Shown here piece by piece: positions 48,652 through 58,112 of a stretch of DNA of 64,000 nucleotides. Both the position numbers and the translations under genes were made by a program. This stretch comes from M0108 sp963841065 (GTDB lineage Bacteria > Pseudomonadota > Gammaproteobacteria > Chromatiales > Chromatiaceae): positions 1-64,000 of the forward strand of contig CAWJBI010000047.1 in the NCBI GenBank assembly GCA_963841065.1. Direction: 5' to 3'. How positions within the stretch are numbered: position 1 is the first letter of the stretch; every line of letters starts with the position of its first letter. The notes below the pieces were generated by a model that was not told the DNA's origin, made no database searches, and saw only the letters and a list, made by a program, of their open reading frames with translations.

Positions 48652-49314
48652 ATGTACGTCGAGCAGATCATGAGCCGGCCGGTGGATACCATCACTACCG
48701 ACCTCAAACTGAGCCAGGTCGCGCACCTGATGCGCGAGAAGGGGCGTCGCTTTCTGCCCGTAGTGGACGGGACAGGGCGCCTGGTGGGCCTTCTGTCGCA
48801 CCGGGAACTGGAAAAGGCGGAACCCTCGGCCATCACCACCCTGTCCGTGGGTGAGGTCAACTATCTGATGGCCAAGGTCAAGGTGGAACAGGTCATGCGC
48901 CGGGAGGTGATCACCTGCGGTCCCGGTACCCTGGTGGAGGTGGCTGGCCAACTCATGCGCGACCGGGGTATCGGTTGCCTGCCGGTGGTCGATGGCGAGG
49001 GTCGCCTGCTGGGCATCGTCACCGATGACGATATCCTCGATTTCTTCCTGGCCATCACGGGTTGCGGTCTCGAGGACACCACCCGCATCGCCGTCCACCT
49101 CCCGGATCGCGCCGGCGAACTGGCCAAGTTGCTGGCCGCCATCAACGGCCAGGGCGGCTACATCGCGACCGTGGTCTCGCCGGTGGCACCGGACGCAACG
49201 GGCATGCGCATTGTCATCGTCCGCTTCCGCGCCGCCGACCCCGCGGCCCTGGATCAGCATTTACGCAGCCTGGGCTATGACCTCTATACCGAGGAGTTGG
49301 CTACATCCCGATGA
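48652..49314 (+). CDS. CBS-pair and ACT domain protein (AcuB-like)
   Basis: 220 residues. Two CBS motifs (MYVEQIMSRPVDTITTDLKLSQVAHLMREKGRRFLPVVD; VKVEQVMRREVITCGPGTLVEVAGQLMRDRGIGCLPVVD) form a nucleotide-binding Bateman module. A C-terminal ACT-like domain (TTRIAVHLPDRAGELAKLLAAINGQGGYI) is of the kind that binds amino acids. It is likely a sensor for the adjacent transporter or ligase. It overlaps the thioesterase gene by four bases. Confidence 0.85.
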   Translation: MYVEQIMSRPVDTITTDLKLSQVAHLMREKGRRFLPVVDGTGRLVGLLSHRELEKAEPSAITTLSVGEVNYLMAKVKVEQVMRREVITCGPGTLVEVAGQLMRDRGIGCLPVVDGEGRLLGIVTDDDILDFFLAITGCGLEDTTRIAVHLPDRAGELAKLLAAINGQGGYIATVVSPVAPDATGMRIVIVRFRAADPAALDQHLRSLGYDLYTEELATSR

Positions 49315-49781
49315 ATGACCCGCACCCTAACCCCGACCTCGAGGCCGAGCGCGTCGGCCGCTGGCTGGAGCAGGAGGATCGTCTGGCGCGCCTGCTGGGC
49401 ATGGAACTGGTCGCGGTGACACCCGGGGCCTGCCAGGTGCGCATGGCGGTGCGGGCCGACATGCTCAACGCCGTCGGCCTGACCCATGGCGGCGCCACCT
49501 ATTCCTTGGCCGACTTCGCCTTTGCCGTGGCCTCCAACAGTCATGGCCAGGTGGCTGTCGCCCTCGCCACCCATATGAGTTATCCGTCCGCCAGCCGCCT
49601 GGGGGACATCCTGATCGCGGAGGCGCGGGAGGTCAGTCGGGGCGAACGCACCGGCCTCTATGCCATCGAGGTCAGGACCGCCAAGGGCAAGCTGGTGGGC
49701 CATTTTTCCGGCACCGTATTTCGGCGCGGCGAGCCGATCGCGCATTGGATGAAACCATCGAACCCTGGGGACAAGTCATGA
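49311..49781 (+). CDS. PaaI-like hotdog thioesterase
   Basis: 156 residues of the hotdog fold with the catalytic pattern NAVGLTHGGATYSLADFAFAVASNSHG. The family hydrolyses aryl- or acyl-CoA thioesters, and PaaI rescues CoA from stalled phenylacetyl-CoA intermediates. It is sandwiched with four-base overlaps between the CBS-ACT gene and paaK, which supports a role with aryl-CoA esters. Confidence 0.87.
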   Translation: MNDPHPNPDLEAERVGRWLEQEDRLARLLGMELVAVTPGACQVRMAVRADMLNAVGLTHGGATYSLADFAFAVASNSHGQVAVALATHMSYPSASRLGDILIAEAREVSRGERTGLYAIEVRTAKGKLVGHFSGTVFRRGEPIAHWMKPSNPGDKS

Positions 49782-51085
49782 TCCTGCACACCAAAGTCGA
49801 AACCATGCCCCGCGAGGACCTGGAGAAGCTCCAGCTCAAGCGCCTGCAAACCACCGTCGAGCGCTGCTATTGCACCGTCGGCTTTTATCATGACGCCATG
49901 GACGAGTTGGGCGTCAAGCCTCGCCATATCCAGACCCTGGCCGACACCCGCCTGCTGCCCTACACCAAGAAGGAGCACCTGCGCGACAGCTACCCCTTTG
50001 GCATGTTCGCGGTGCCCATGGATCAAGTGGTGCGCGTCCATGCCTCTTCCGGCACCACCGGCAAGCCCACGGTGGTCGGCTACACGGCGCGGGACATCCG
50101 CACCTGGAGCCAGCTCATGGCCCGCTCCCTCGCCTCGGCGGGCTTGCATCCGGGCGATCGGATGCATAATGCCTATGGCTATGGCCTCTTTACCGGCGGG
50201 CTTGGCTTCCACTATGGCGCCGAGGAGTTGGGGGTCATGGTCACCCCCATGTCGGGCGGCCAGACCCAGAAGCAGATCATGCTCCTCAAGGACTTCGAGG
50301 CCACCGGGCTGAGCTGTACCCCCTCTTACGCCCTCAATCTGGCCGAGGAGGCCGAGGTCCTGGGGGTGGATCTGCGCAAGCTGCCCCTCAAGGTCGGCAT
50401 CCACGGCGCCGAGCCCTGGAGCGAGGAGATGCGCTATGAGCTGGAATCCCGCCTGGGGATCGACGCCATTGACATCTATGGCCTCTCCGAGGTCATGGGT
50501 CCCGGCGTGGGCGTCGAGTGCATCAACGCCAAGGACGGGCTGCACATCTGGGAGGATCACTTCCTGGTGGAGTGCGTCGATATCGACACCGGCAAGCCCC
50601 TGCCCTATGGCGAGGAGGGGGAGATCGTCTTCACCTCCCTCACCAAGGAGGCCTTCCCCCTGCTGCGCTATCGGACCCGGGATATCGCCTCCCTCAATCC
50701 GGCCCCCTGTAAGTGCGGACGGACTCATGTGCGCATGTCCCGCATCACCGGCCGCACGGACGACATGCTCATCATCCGTGGCGTCAACGTCTATCCCTCC
50801 CAGGTCGAATCCGTTTTGATGAAGACCGAGATCCTCTCGCCCTTCTACCAGATCGATGTCTATCGCGAGGGATCGATGGACACCATGGTGGTCAATGTCG
50901 AGGCCAGCCCGCCCCTGGCCGAGCAGGGCGAGGAGGCCATGCGCAAGGTCGCCGCCCGCGCCACCAAGGACATCAAGGACTTCATCGGCGTGAGTTGTCA
51001 GGTGATGGTCAAGAAGGTCGGGGAGATCCCCCGTTCCCAGGGCAAGGCCGTGCGGGTGGTGGATCACCGCAAGGACAAGAAGTAG
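49778..51085 (+). CDS. paaK: phenylacetate-CoA ligase
   Basis: Adenylate-forming enzyme that converts phenylacetate (or related aryl acids) to its CoA ester. 435 residues from MILHTKVETMPREDLEKLQL, the ATG overlapping the thioesterase stop. Motifs are VRVHASSGTTGKPTVVGYT (P-loop), IDIYGLSEVMGPGVG, YRTRDIASLNP and the C-terminal GRTDDMLIIRGVNVYPSQVE. Its product, aryl-acetyl-CoA, is the substrate or product of IorAB encoded 8.6 kb to the left. Confidence 0.93.
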   Translation: MILHTKVETMPREDLEKLQLKRLQTTVERCYCTVGFYHDAMDELGVKPRHIQTLADTRLLPYTKKEHLRDSYPFGMFAVPMDQVVRVHASSGTTGKPTVVGYTARDIRTWSQLMARSLASAGLHPGDRMHNAYGYGLFTGGLGFHYGAEELGVMVTPMSGGQTQKQIMLLKDFEATGLSCTPSYALNLAEEAEVLGVDLRKLPLKVGIHGAEPWSEEMRYELESRLGIDAIDIYGLSEVMGPGVGVECINAKDGLHIWEDHFLVECVDIDTGKPLPYGEEGEIVFTSLTKEAFPLLRYRTRDIASLNPAPCKCGRTHVRMSRITGRTDDMLIIRGVNVYPSQVESVLMKTEILSPFYQIDVYREGSMDTMVVNVEASPPLAEQGEEAMRKVAARATKDIKDFIGVSCQVMVKKVGEIPRSQGKAVRVVDHRKDKK

Positions 51086-51132
51086 GCGGGCCGGGGGTCA
51101 GGTGTGGCGGGGCCTGGGCACTCAAGGCCTCG

Positions 51133-51555
51133 TCAGTTTGCCACCCAAGGATTAAGGAGGATGGCACCACTAGACTGGAAGTCGCGAATATTGCGGGTGA
51201 CCAGGGTCATGCCATGAATGAGAGCCGTGGCGGCAATCAGGGCGTCCCGATCCGAACAGGGGTTGGGGATAAGGAGTTGGGCGCAACGCCTGGCCACCGG
51301 AACGTCAACAGCCAGAATACGGTACTGGAAGTTACGCAACACTTGTTGCTCCAACCAAGTCCGCAGTAGGGCGCCTTGGCGCGCGTCCCGGCGCTCGATG
51401 CGCAAGACACCCATCTCCAGTTCCAGAACGCTGATGACGGACATATAGAGTTGTGGTGCCGCTACGCCGCGTGCCCATTGGAGCATCTGGGGGTCAGCTT
51501 GACTGCTCCTGGTCTTACGCAGTTCCGAAATCACGTTGGTATCCAGTAAATACAT
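51133..51555 (-). CDS. vapC: PIN-domain toxin VapC
   Basis: 140 residues with the PIN nuclease acids: MYLLDTNVISELRK (Asp), LELEMGVLR (Glu), CSDRDALIAATALIHG (Asp) and TRNIRDF. Such toxins cleave RNA. The start overlaps the end of the antitoxin gene by one base, a normal toxin-antitoxin layout. Confidence 0.9.
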   Translation of the reverse strand: MYLLDTNVISELRKTRSSQADPQMLQWARGVAAPQLYMSVISVLELEMGVLRIERRDARQGALLRTWLEQQVLRNFQYRILAVDVPVARRCAQLLIPNPCSDRDALIAATALIHGMTLVTRNIRDFQSSGAILLNPWVAN

Positions 51556-51830
51556 CAGGATAAGTCAGCTTCAAGTAGGCAGGGACCTTCCAACCTGGGT
51601 GGCTCGAACTCAACCGCCTCCGCCTCCGCCTCCGCCTCCGCCTCGGGCATGGCCAGGAGATCGGCGATGCTGGCCTGTTGTGGCTGAAGCGCCTGATAGG
51701 CGTCGATGGACATTAAGACCAGCGCCGGACGCCCCCGGTCGGTGATGAAAACGGGACCCTTGAGTGCGGCGCGTTTGGCGCGGCCGGTGTCGTGATTGAA
51801 TTCGCGGCTGGAAAGGGTCGTGATGGTCAT
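51555..51830 (-). CDS. Phd/YefM-type antitoxin
   Basis: 91 residues from MTITTLSSREFNHDTGRAKRAAL, the DNA-binding Phd fold (GPVFITDRGRPALVLMSIDAYQAL). The linker to the toxin-binding tail contains five Ala-Glu pairs encoded by the hexamer array at 51615-51644. The ATG at 51851 is a poorer start. It presumably represses its own promoter. Confidence 0.87.
   Translation of the reverse strand: MTITTLSSREFNHDTGRAKRAALKGPVFITDRGRPALVLMSIDAYQALQPQQASIADLLAMPEAEAEAEAEAVEFEPPRLEGPCLLEADLS
51615..51644. repeat. five perfect CGCCTC hexamers within the antitoxin gene
   Basis: Five perfect tandem copies of CGCCTC on the plus strand encode Ala-Glu repeats on the minus strand. Slippage would change the linker by two residues at a time without a frameshift. 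Confidence 0.85.
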
Positions 51831-52068
51831 ACGGATACCCGGAAAGTGCAACGTATCTACATGATAAGGGATAGGAGCAGATCCGCTAATCCAGTTCCAG
51901 GGACAGTAAATTTAACTCCGCCCGGCATCCTGGCCCGAAGCACCTTGCAATGGCGGGGAGGTTGAAATCCCTGCCTGGCGATGCGGAGCGAGGGAAGGCC
52001 AGGTTTCCGTGGTTTGGGATTGCCAGCCTAAGCTTCCAGCGTCCCTAGCCATCGGGCTCACCCGCTGG

Positions 52069-52719
52069 CTAGGTGCCGGGGCCAAACGCCACCCCATCCA
52101 GGACCAGCCGCAACGCCAGGCCGATAAAGAGCAAGCCGGCGCCGCGATCAAGCCATATCCCCGCCCCCGGTCTGCGCGCCAGCAGCCTGCCGACCCCGCC
52201 CGCCGCGAAGGCCAGGGCCCCGAATACCAGAATGGTCTGGATGGCAAAGACCAGCCCAAGTTGTAGCATCTGGAGGGCCGGCCGGCCCTGCGCCGGGTTG
52301 GTAAATTGCGGCAGGAAGGCCAGGAAAAACAGGGCCACCTTGGGATTGATGGCATTAGCGATGAACCCCCGCCGCAGGTAACGCCACCAGGGTTCGCGCG
52401 TCCCGGCCTCCAGGCTGGCCAGGCGTGGCGCCGCGGCATGGTGCAAGGTCTGGACCCCAATCCAGCCCAGGTAGGCGGCCCCCGCGAGCTTCAGCAGCAA
52501 AAATGCCGTCGGCGACGAGGCAAGCGCCGCGCTGACCCCCAGGGCTGCCCACAAGGTATGGGTGAAGCAACCCAGGGCGCAGCCGACGGCGATGCCGAAA
52601 CCTGCCGCGCGACCCCGGGCCAGGCTCTGGCCCAGCACCATCAGATTGTCCGGGCCTGGCGCGAGGGTAATCACGACGGAAACGGCGAGAAAGCCCAACA
52701 GGGTTTCGAGAGTCAGCAT
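52069..52719 (-). CDS. LysE/RhtB-family amino acid exporter
   Basis: 216 residues from MLTLETLLGFLAVSVVITLAPGPDNLMVLGQSLARG, the characteristic LysE N terminus, with GCALGCFTHTLWAALGVSA, GAAYLGWIGVQTL and GFIANAINPKVALFFLAFLPQF. About six membrane helices. The substrate is not predictable. The longer frame to 52797 lacks support. Confidence 0.9.
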   Translation of the reverse strand: MLTLETLLGFLAVSVVITLAPGPDNLMVLGQSLARGRAAGFGIAVGCALGCFTHTLWAALGVSAALASSPTAFLLLKLAGAAYLGWIGVQTLHHAAAPRLASLEAGTREPWWRYLRRGFIANAINPKVALFFLAFLPQFTNPAQGRPALQMLQLGLVFAIQTILVFGALAFAAGGVGRLLARRPGAGIWLDRGAGLLFIGLALRLVLDGVAFGPGT

Positions 52720-52795
52720 GGGGGTAAGGGGCGGCGGCAACAAGGTTGTGAGATAAGGGGCGCCGGGGATTCTGTGGTTCGGGCGGGCCCGCGTC

Positions 52796-52985
52796 AAATG
52801 TCCGCATGATCAGGACTGGGAAAACCTGCCCTATCTGGAGCGCGACATCCCCCAGATCGGCCCGCGCATCCCAGCGGAGACCCTGCGTCGCTTCTGGACC
52901 ATGTTCGCCCATGCCCACGCCCACGCCCAGGGCGGGCTGCACAACGCCGCTGAGTTGGCGCGGGGGTTGGCGGTGGATGGCAAGA
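52796..52985 (+). pseudogene. fragment of an ATP-binding DUF4143 protein
   Basis: About 63 codons read ENLPYLERDIPQIGPRIPAETLRRFWTMFAHA...GGLHNAAELARGLAVDGKS. This matches the inner part of AAA+ ATPases with a C-terminal DUF4143 domain. The N-terminal ATPase and the C terminus are missing and the frame then runs into unrelated sequence. It is a relic without its own start. Confidence 0.6.
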
Positions 52986-53295
52986 GCTGGCGGCCCTGGA
53001 AGGCTGAAACAGGGATTCGTCCGAACACCATCCAACCTGATCAGCGCCAGGTATCTGGAAAGCCAGGCTCCAGAGGATCGCCACCGGCAGGTTTCAGAGC
53101 AGTCAATCGGGGAGGAAGGCTGGAAGCCGTGGCGTACCGACTGGGGTGCCATTTATCCGGGTGGCACCATGCTTCACCTGTCCGCCTGTTCCGTCTTGAC
53201 GCTTTCTTAACGCGGATAGCCCCGGTATTGGTCACTTCTTGACCCGAAACCTCCTAGAGTTCATTCCGTACCCTTTCACATTCACAGGAGGCGTT
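52986..53295. other. intergenic region before the kdp operon
   Basis: No gene is supported. It ends with CAGGAGGCGTT, a strong ribosome site for the small frame at 53296. The kdp promoter must lie here, but no convincing -35/-10 pair or KdpE site could be picked by eye. Confidence 0.35.
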
Positions 53296-53385
53296 ATGGA
53301 CCTGGTCTATCTCTTCGCCGTACTGGCGTTCTTCGGCATGACCGCTGCGCTGGCGGCGGCTTTCGAAAAATTACGGAAGCGCTGA
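53296..53385 (+). CDS. small membrane protein preceding kdpF
   Basis: A 29-residue frame (MDLVYLFAVLAFFGMTAALA...) with one membrane helix and a basic tail (KLRKR), preceded by an excellent AGGAGG. It ends one base before the kdpF start. Similar short hydrophobic frames are often found before kdpF but are rarely annotated. Its role in the complex is unknown. Confidence 0.55.
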   Translation: MDLVYLFAVLAFFGMTAALAAAFEKLRKR

Positions 53386-53386
53386 C

Positions 53387-53479
53387 ATGAGCGCCCTCTA
53401 TCTCATCGCGCTACTGGCGGCGGCCGGGGTGTTCGTCTACCTGGTCATCGCCCTATTCTTTCCGGAGAAATTTTCATGA
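53387..53479 (+). CDS. kdpF: potassium-transporting ATPase subunit F
   Basis: 30 residues, MSALYLIALLAAAGVFVYLV followed by ALFFPEKFS. A single helix ending in the PEKF motif is typical of KdpF, which stabilises the KdpABC complex. The stop overlaps the kdpA start (ATGA). Confidence 0.8.
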   Translation: MSALYLIALLAAAGVFVYLVIALFFPEKFS

Positions 53480-55287
53480 CCGGCAACGGCTATCTGCAAA
53501 TCGGCCTCTATCTGGCCGCGCTGCTGCTCCTGGCCTGGCCACTGGGGCTGTACATGGCGCGCGTCTACGCCGGCGAATTGCCAGTCTATGTCCGCTGGTC
53601 GCGTCCGCTGGAAAATGGGCTTTATCGACTGGCCGGTATCAAGCCGGACGAAGGCATGACCTGGCTGCGCTATGCGTTGGCCTTCCTGGCGTTCAACCTG
53701 CTCGGATTGCTGGCGGTCTATGCCTTGCAGCGGCTACAACTCTGGCTGCCGCTGAATCCGCAGGCGCTGGCCAACGTCACGCCGGATTCCGCCTTCAACA
53801 CGGCGGTGAGCTTTGCCACCAACACCAACTGGCAGGGCTACGGCGGCGAGACGACGATGAGTTATCTCACCCAGATGCTCGGCCTCAACGTGCAGAACTT
53901 CGTTTCCGCCGCCAGCGGTATGGCCGTGCTGGTGGCCGTGGTGCGCGGCTTCGTCAAACGCGAAGCGGACAGCATCGGCAACTTCTGGGTCGATCTGGTG
54001 CGCTCGACCCTGTACATCCTGTTGCCGCTGTCGCTGATCCTGGCTGTGGTGCTGGTCAGCCAGGGCGTGGTGCAGACCTTCGCGCCGTCGCAAACCGTCG
54101 AACTCAGCCAGCCGGTGCAATACGAAAAGGCGAAACTGGATGCCGACGGCCAGGCCGTGCAGGACGCCGCGGGCAAGCCGGTAATGGAATCGGTCACGGA
54201 AACTTGGCAGACCATCGCCGTCGGTCCGGCCGCCTCGCAGGTCGCCATCAAGCAACTCGGCACCAACGGCGGCGGCTTCTTCAACGTCAATTCCGCGCAT
54301 CCGCTGGAGAACCCGACGCCGCTGTCCAACTTCCTGGAAATGCTGGCCATCCTGCTGATCCCGGCGGCGCTGTGCTTCACCTTCGGCAAGCTGGTCGGCG
54401 ACATGCGCCAGGGTGTCGCCATCCTCGCCGCCATGACCATCGTGCTGGTCGGGTCTGGGTGCGGTTTGCGTCGGCGCCGAACAGTCCGGCAATCCGCTGT
54501 TCGAGCGGCTGGGGCTGGCGACGCAGGCCTCCGACCTAGCCGCCGGCGGCAACATGGAAGGCAAGGAGGCGCGCTTCGGCATCGTCAATTCCGCGCATGT
54601 GGGCCACCGCCACCACCGCCGCTTCCAACGGCTCGGTCAACGCCATGCACGACTCCTTCACCCCGCTCGGCGGCATGGTGCCGATGTGGTTGATGCAACT
54701 GGGCGAAGTGATCTTCGGCGGCGTCGGTTCCGGCCTTTACGGCATGCTGATGTTCGCCATCGTCGGCGGTGTTCGTCGCCGGGCTGATGATCGGCCGCAC
54801 GCCGGAATATCTGGGCAAGAAGATCGAGGCCTTCGAGGTCAAGATGGCCGCCGTCGCCATCCTGGTGCCGCCGCTGGCGGTGCTGCTCGGCGCGGCCATC
54901 GCGGTGGTGGTGGATGCCGGCGTGGCCGGCATCGCCAACCCCGGCGCCCATGGCTTCTCGGAAATCCTCTATGCCTTCTCGTCGGCCGGCAACAACAACG
55001 GCAGCGCCTTCGCCGGCCTGTCGGCCAACACGCCCTTCTACAACGGCATGCTCGGGCTGGCGATGCTGATGGCGCGCTACTGGCTGGTGATTGCGGTGCT
55101 GGCCATCGCCGGCTCGCTGGCGGCCAAGAAAATCGTCCCCGCCTCGGCCGGCACGCTGCCCACCCATACCCCGCTGTTCGTGCTGCTGTTGATCGGCAGC
55201 GTGATCGTTGTCGGCGCCCTCACCTTCTTGCCGGCGCTGGCGCTGGGGCCGGTGGTCGAACAGTTGCAGATGCTCGGCGTGCACTAA
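53476..55287 (+). CDS. kdpA: potassium-transporting ATPase subunit A (three frameshifts)
   Basis: Channel-like K+-binding subunit of the KdpFABC pump. The first 320 residues are in one frame (SFATNTNWQGYGGETTMSYLTQM, KQLGTNGGGFFNVNSAHPLENP are selectivity regions). Single-base insertions near 54451, 54598 and 54767 then move the continuation through the other frames: GNPLFERLGLATQ; ATTAASNGSVNAMHDSFTPLGG; VAGLMIGRTPEYLGKKIE; SAGNNNGSAFAGL. The full length of about 603 residues is accounted for, so no segment is lost. As written it cannot be translated into a working protein. Confidence 0.85.
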
Positions 55288-55297
55288 GGAACATCCC

Positions 55298-57374
55298 ATG
55301 AAAAAAACACCTTCTCTGTTCGACTCGAATCTGCTGCAAACCGCGGCACGGGATGCGCTCAAGCGCCTGTCGCCGCGCTACCAACTGAAGAACCCGGTGA
55401 TGTTCGTGGTCTGGCTGGGTAGCCTGCTGACCAGCGGGCTGTTCATCCATGCGCTGGTCGGCCAGGGCGACGCGCACGGTGTGGAAACCCCGGCTTCATC
55501 CTCGCCATCACCCTCTGGCTGTGGTTCACGGTGCTGTTCGCCAACTTCGCCGAGGCGATGGCGGAAGGGCGCGGCAAGGCGCAGGCGGCGGCACTGAAAG
55601 GCCTGAAAAAGACCGTGTTTGCCAAGAAGCAGCTGGAACCACGGCACGGCAGCCCATGGAACAGGCTACCAGCGGAAGACCTGCGCCGGGGCGACGTGGT
55701 GCTGGTCGAGGCCGGCGACACCATCCCCGGGGACGGCGAGGTGATCGAGGGCGTGGCCTCGGTGGACGAATCCGCCATCACCGGCGAATCGGCCCCGGTG
55801 ATCCGCGAGTCGGGCGGCGATTTCAGCGCCGTCACCGGCGGCACCCGCGTGCTGTCCGACTGGCTGGTGGTACGCATCACCGTCAATCCGGGCGAGACCT
55901 TCCTCGATCGCATGATCGGCATGGTGGAAGGCGCGAAACGCCAGAAGACGCCGAACGAGATCGCCCTGACCATCCTGCTGGTGGCGCTGACCCTGACCTT
56001 TCTGCTGGCCACGGCGACTTTGCTGCCGTTCTCGATCTTCAGCGTGGCAACGGCGGGTAGCGGCGCGGTCATCAGCGTCACCGTGCTGATCGCGCTGCTG
56101 GTCTGCCTGATCCCGACCACCATCGGCGGCCTGCTCTCCGCCATCGGCGTGGCCGGCATGGGCCGCATGCTGGGGAAGAACGTCATCGCCACCTCGGGCA
56201 GGGCGGTCGAGGCGGCCGGCGACGTCGACGTGCTGCTGCTCGACAAGACCGGCACCATCACCCTGGGCAATCGCCAGGCCACCGCCTTCCTGCCCGCGCC
56301 CGGCGTGACCGCGGCGGAACTGGCGGAGGCCGCGCTGCTGGCCTCGCTGGCCGACGAAACCCCGGAAGGCCGCTCCATCGTCGTGCTGGCCAAGGAGACG
56401 CTGCATCAGCGCGGCCGCGACATTCATGCCGACGGCGCCAGCTTCGTCCACTTCACCGCGCAGACCCGCATGAGCGGCGTCGACTGGCAGGGCCGCAACA
56501 TCCGCAAGGGCGCGGCGGATTCGGTGCGTGGCTACGTCGAGGCACAGGGCGACACCTGGCCGCGGCCGGTGCAGGAAGCGGTGGACGACATCGCCCGGCG
56601 CGGCTCGACGCCGCTGGTCGTGGTCGATGGCACCACGCGTGCTCGGCGCCGTGGAACTGAAGGACATCGTCAAGGGCGGCATCAAGGAGCGCTTCATCGA
56701 ACTGCGCCGCATGGGCATCAAGACCGTGATGATCACCGGCGACAACCGCCTCACCGCCGCCGCCATCGCCGCCGAGGCCGGGGTCGACGACTTCCTCGCC
56801 GAGGCGACGCCGGAAGCCAAGCTGAAGCTGATCCGCCAGTACCAGGCCGAAGGCCGGCTGGTGGCGATGACCGGCGACGGCACCAACGACGCCCCGGCGC
56901 TGGCCCAGGCCGACGTCGCGGTGGCGATGAACACCGGCACCCAGGCCGCCAAGGAGGCGGGCAACATGGTCGATCTGGATTCCAACCCGACCAAGCTGAT
57001 CGAGATCGTCGAGACCGGCAAACAGATGCTGATGACGCGCGGCTCGCTGACCACCTTCTCCATCGCCAACGACGTCGCCAAGTACTTCGCCATCATCCCG
57101 GCCGCCTTCGCCACCACCTACCCGGCGCTCGGCGCGCTCAACGTGATGGGCCTGGCGACGCCGGCCTCGCGCGATCCTGTCGGCGGTGATCTTCAACGCG
57201 CTGATCATCGTCGCCCTGATCCCGCTGGCGCTGAAAGGCGTCAACTACCGCCCCCTGGGCGCCGCCGCCATCCTGAACCGCAACCTGCTGGTCTACGGCC
57301 TCGGCGGCCTCATCGTGCCCTTCATCGGCATCAAGGCCATCGACCTGATTCTGGTCGGGCTGAATCTGGCTTAA
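55298..57374 (+). CDS. kdpB: potassium-transporting ATPase subunit B (three frameshifts)
   Basis: P-type ATPase subunit. The start is MKKTPSLFDSNLLQTAARDALKRL. Motifs across frames are VDESAITGESAP, LLLDKTGTITLGNRQA (phosphorylated Asp), MTGDGTNDAPALAQADVAVAMN and NDVAKYFAIIPA. One base is missing in a C run near 55486 (VETP|GFILAITLWLW). Single bases are inserted near 56635 (VVDGT|RVLGAVELKD) and 57165 (LATPAS|AILSAVIFNALI). Total length, about 692 residues, is normal. Confidence 0.87.
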
Positions 57375-57410
57375 CGAAGTGTTGGAATTCATGGGCAATC
57401 CATCCAAACC

Positions 57411-57494
57411 CGTCATACCGGCGAAGGCCGGTATCCAGGCCACCTTAATTTCATCTCGTCGTCAGGACTGGATCCCGGCATTCGCCGGGGTGAC
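57411..57494. repeat. pair of inverted palindromic repeats between kdpB and kdpC
   Basis: A 27-base unit beginning GTCATACCGGCGAA at 57412 and ending ATCCAG at 57438 recurs in inverted orientation at 57468-57494 with 23 of 27 positions matching. Each unit is itself a dyad (CCGGCGAAGGCCGG). This is the general shape of the dispersed GTCAT..ATCCAG palindromic elements common in proteobacteria. It interrupts an operon that is usually tightly spaced. Confidence 0.7.
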
Positions 57495-57524
57495 AGGTTT
57501 TCTATCCCTGTTTAGGAAAACATC

Positions 57525-58103
57525 ATGCTGAAAGAACTCAAACCCGCCTTCGTCATGCTGCTGGCGCTGACCGTGCTCACCGGCGTCGCTCTACCCCCTG
57601 CTGGTCACCGGCATCGCGCAAGGGCTGTTCCCTGACGCAGCGAACGGCAGCCTGATCGAACAGGACGGCAAGCTCGTCGGCTCGGCCCTGATCGGCCAGC
57701 CATTCACCGACCCGAAATACTTCTGGGGCCGCCCCTCCGCCACCGGCCCGATGCCCTACAACGCCGCCGCCTCCAGCGGCACCAATCAGGGCCCGCTGAA
57801 TCCGGCGCTGGAAGATGCGGTGAAGGCCCGCATCGACGCCCTGAAGGCCGCCGACCCGAGCCAGACCGCGCCGATCCCGGTGGACCTGGTCACCGCCTCC
57901 GCCAGCGGCCTCGATCCCCACATCAGCCCCGCCGCCGCCGCTGGCAGGCGCCACGCATCGCCCGCCTGCGCGGCCTGCCGCCGACGTCGTAGGTGGCTTC
58001 GTCGCACAACACACCGAGGGCCGCCAGCTCGGCCTGCTGGGCGAGGCCAGGGTCAACGTGCTGACACTGAATCTGGCGCTGGATCGTCTGCGGCAAGCCG
58101 TAA
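57525..58103 (+). CDS. kdpC: potassium-transporting ATPase subunit C (frameshifted)
   Basis: Single-helix subunit of the Kdp pump. It begins MLKELKPAFVMLLALTVLTGVA. A base inserted near 57590 leads to YPLLVTGIAQGLFPDAANGSLI and DPKYFWGRPSATGPMPYNAAASSGTNQGPLNP. Further shifts near 57940 and 57985 lead to WQAPRIARLRGLPP and GGFVAQHTEGRQLGLLGEARVNVLTLNLALD, the normal end. The exact stop is unclear; the TAA at 58101-58103 is in a neighbouring frame. Confidence 0.75.
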
Positions 58104-58112
58104 ACTGTCGCC

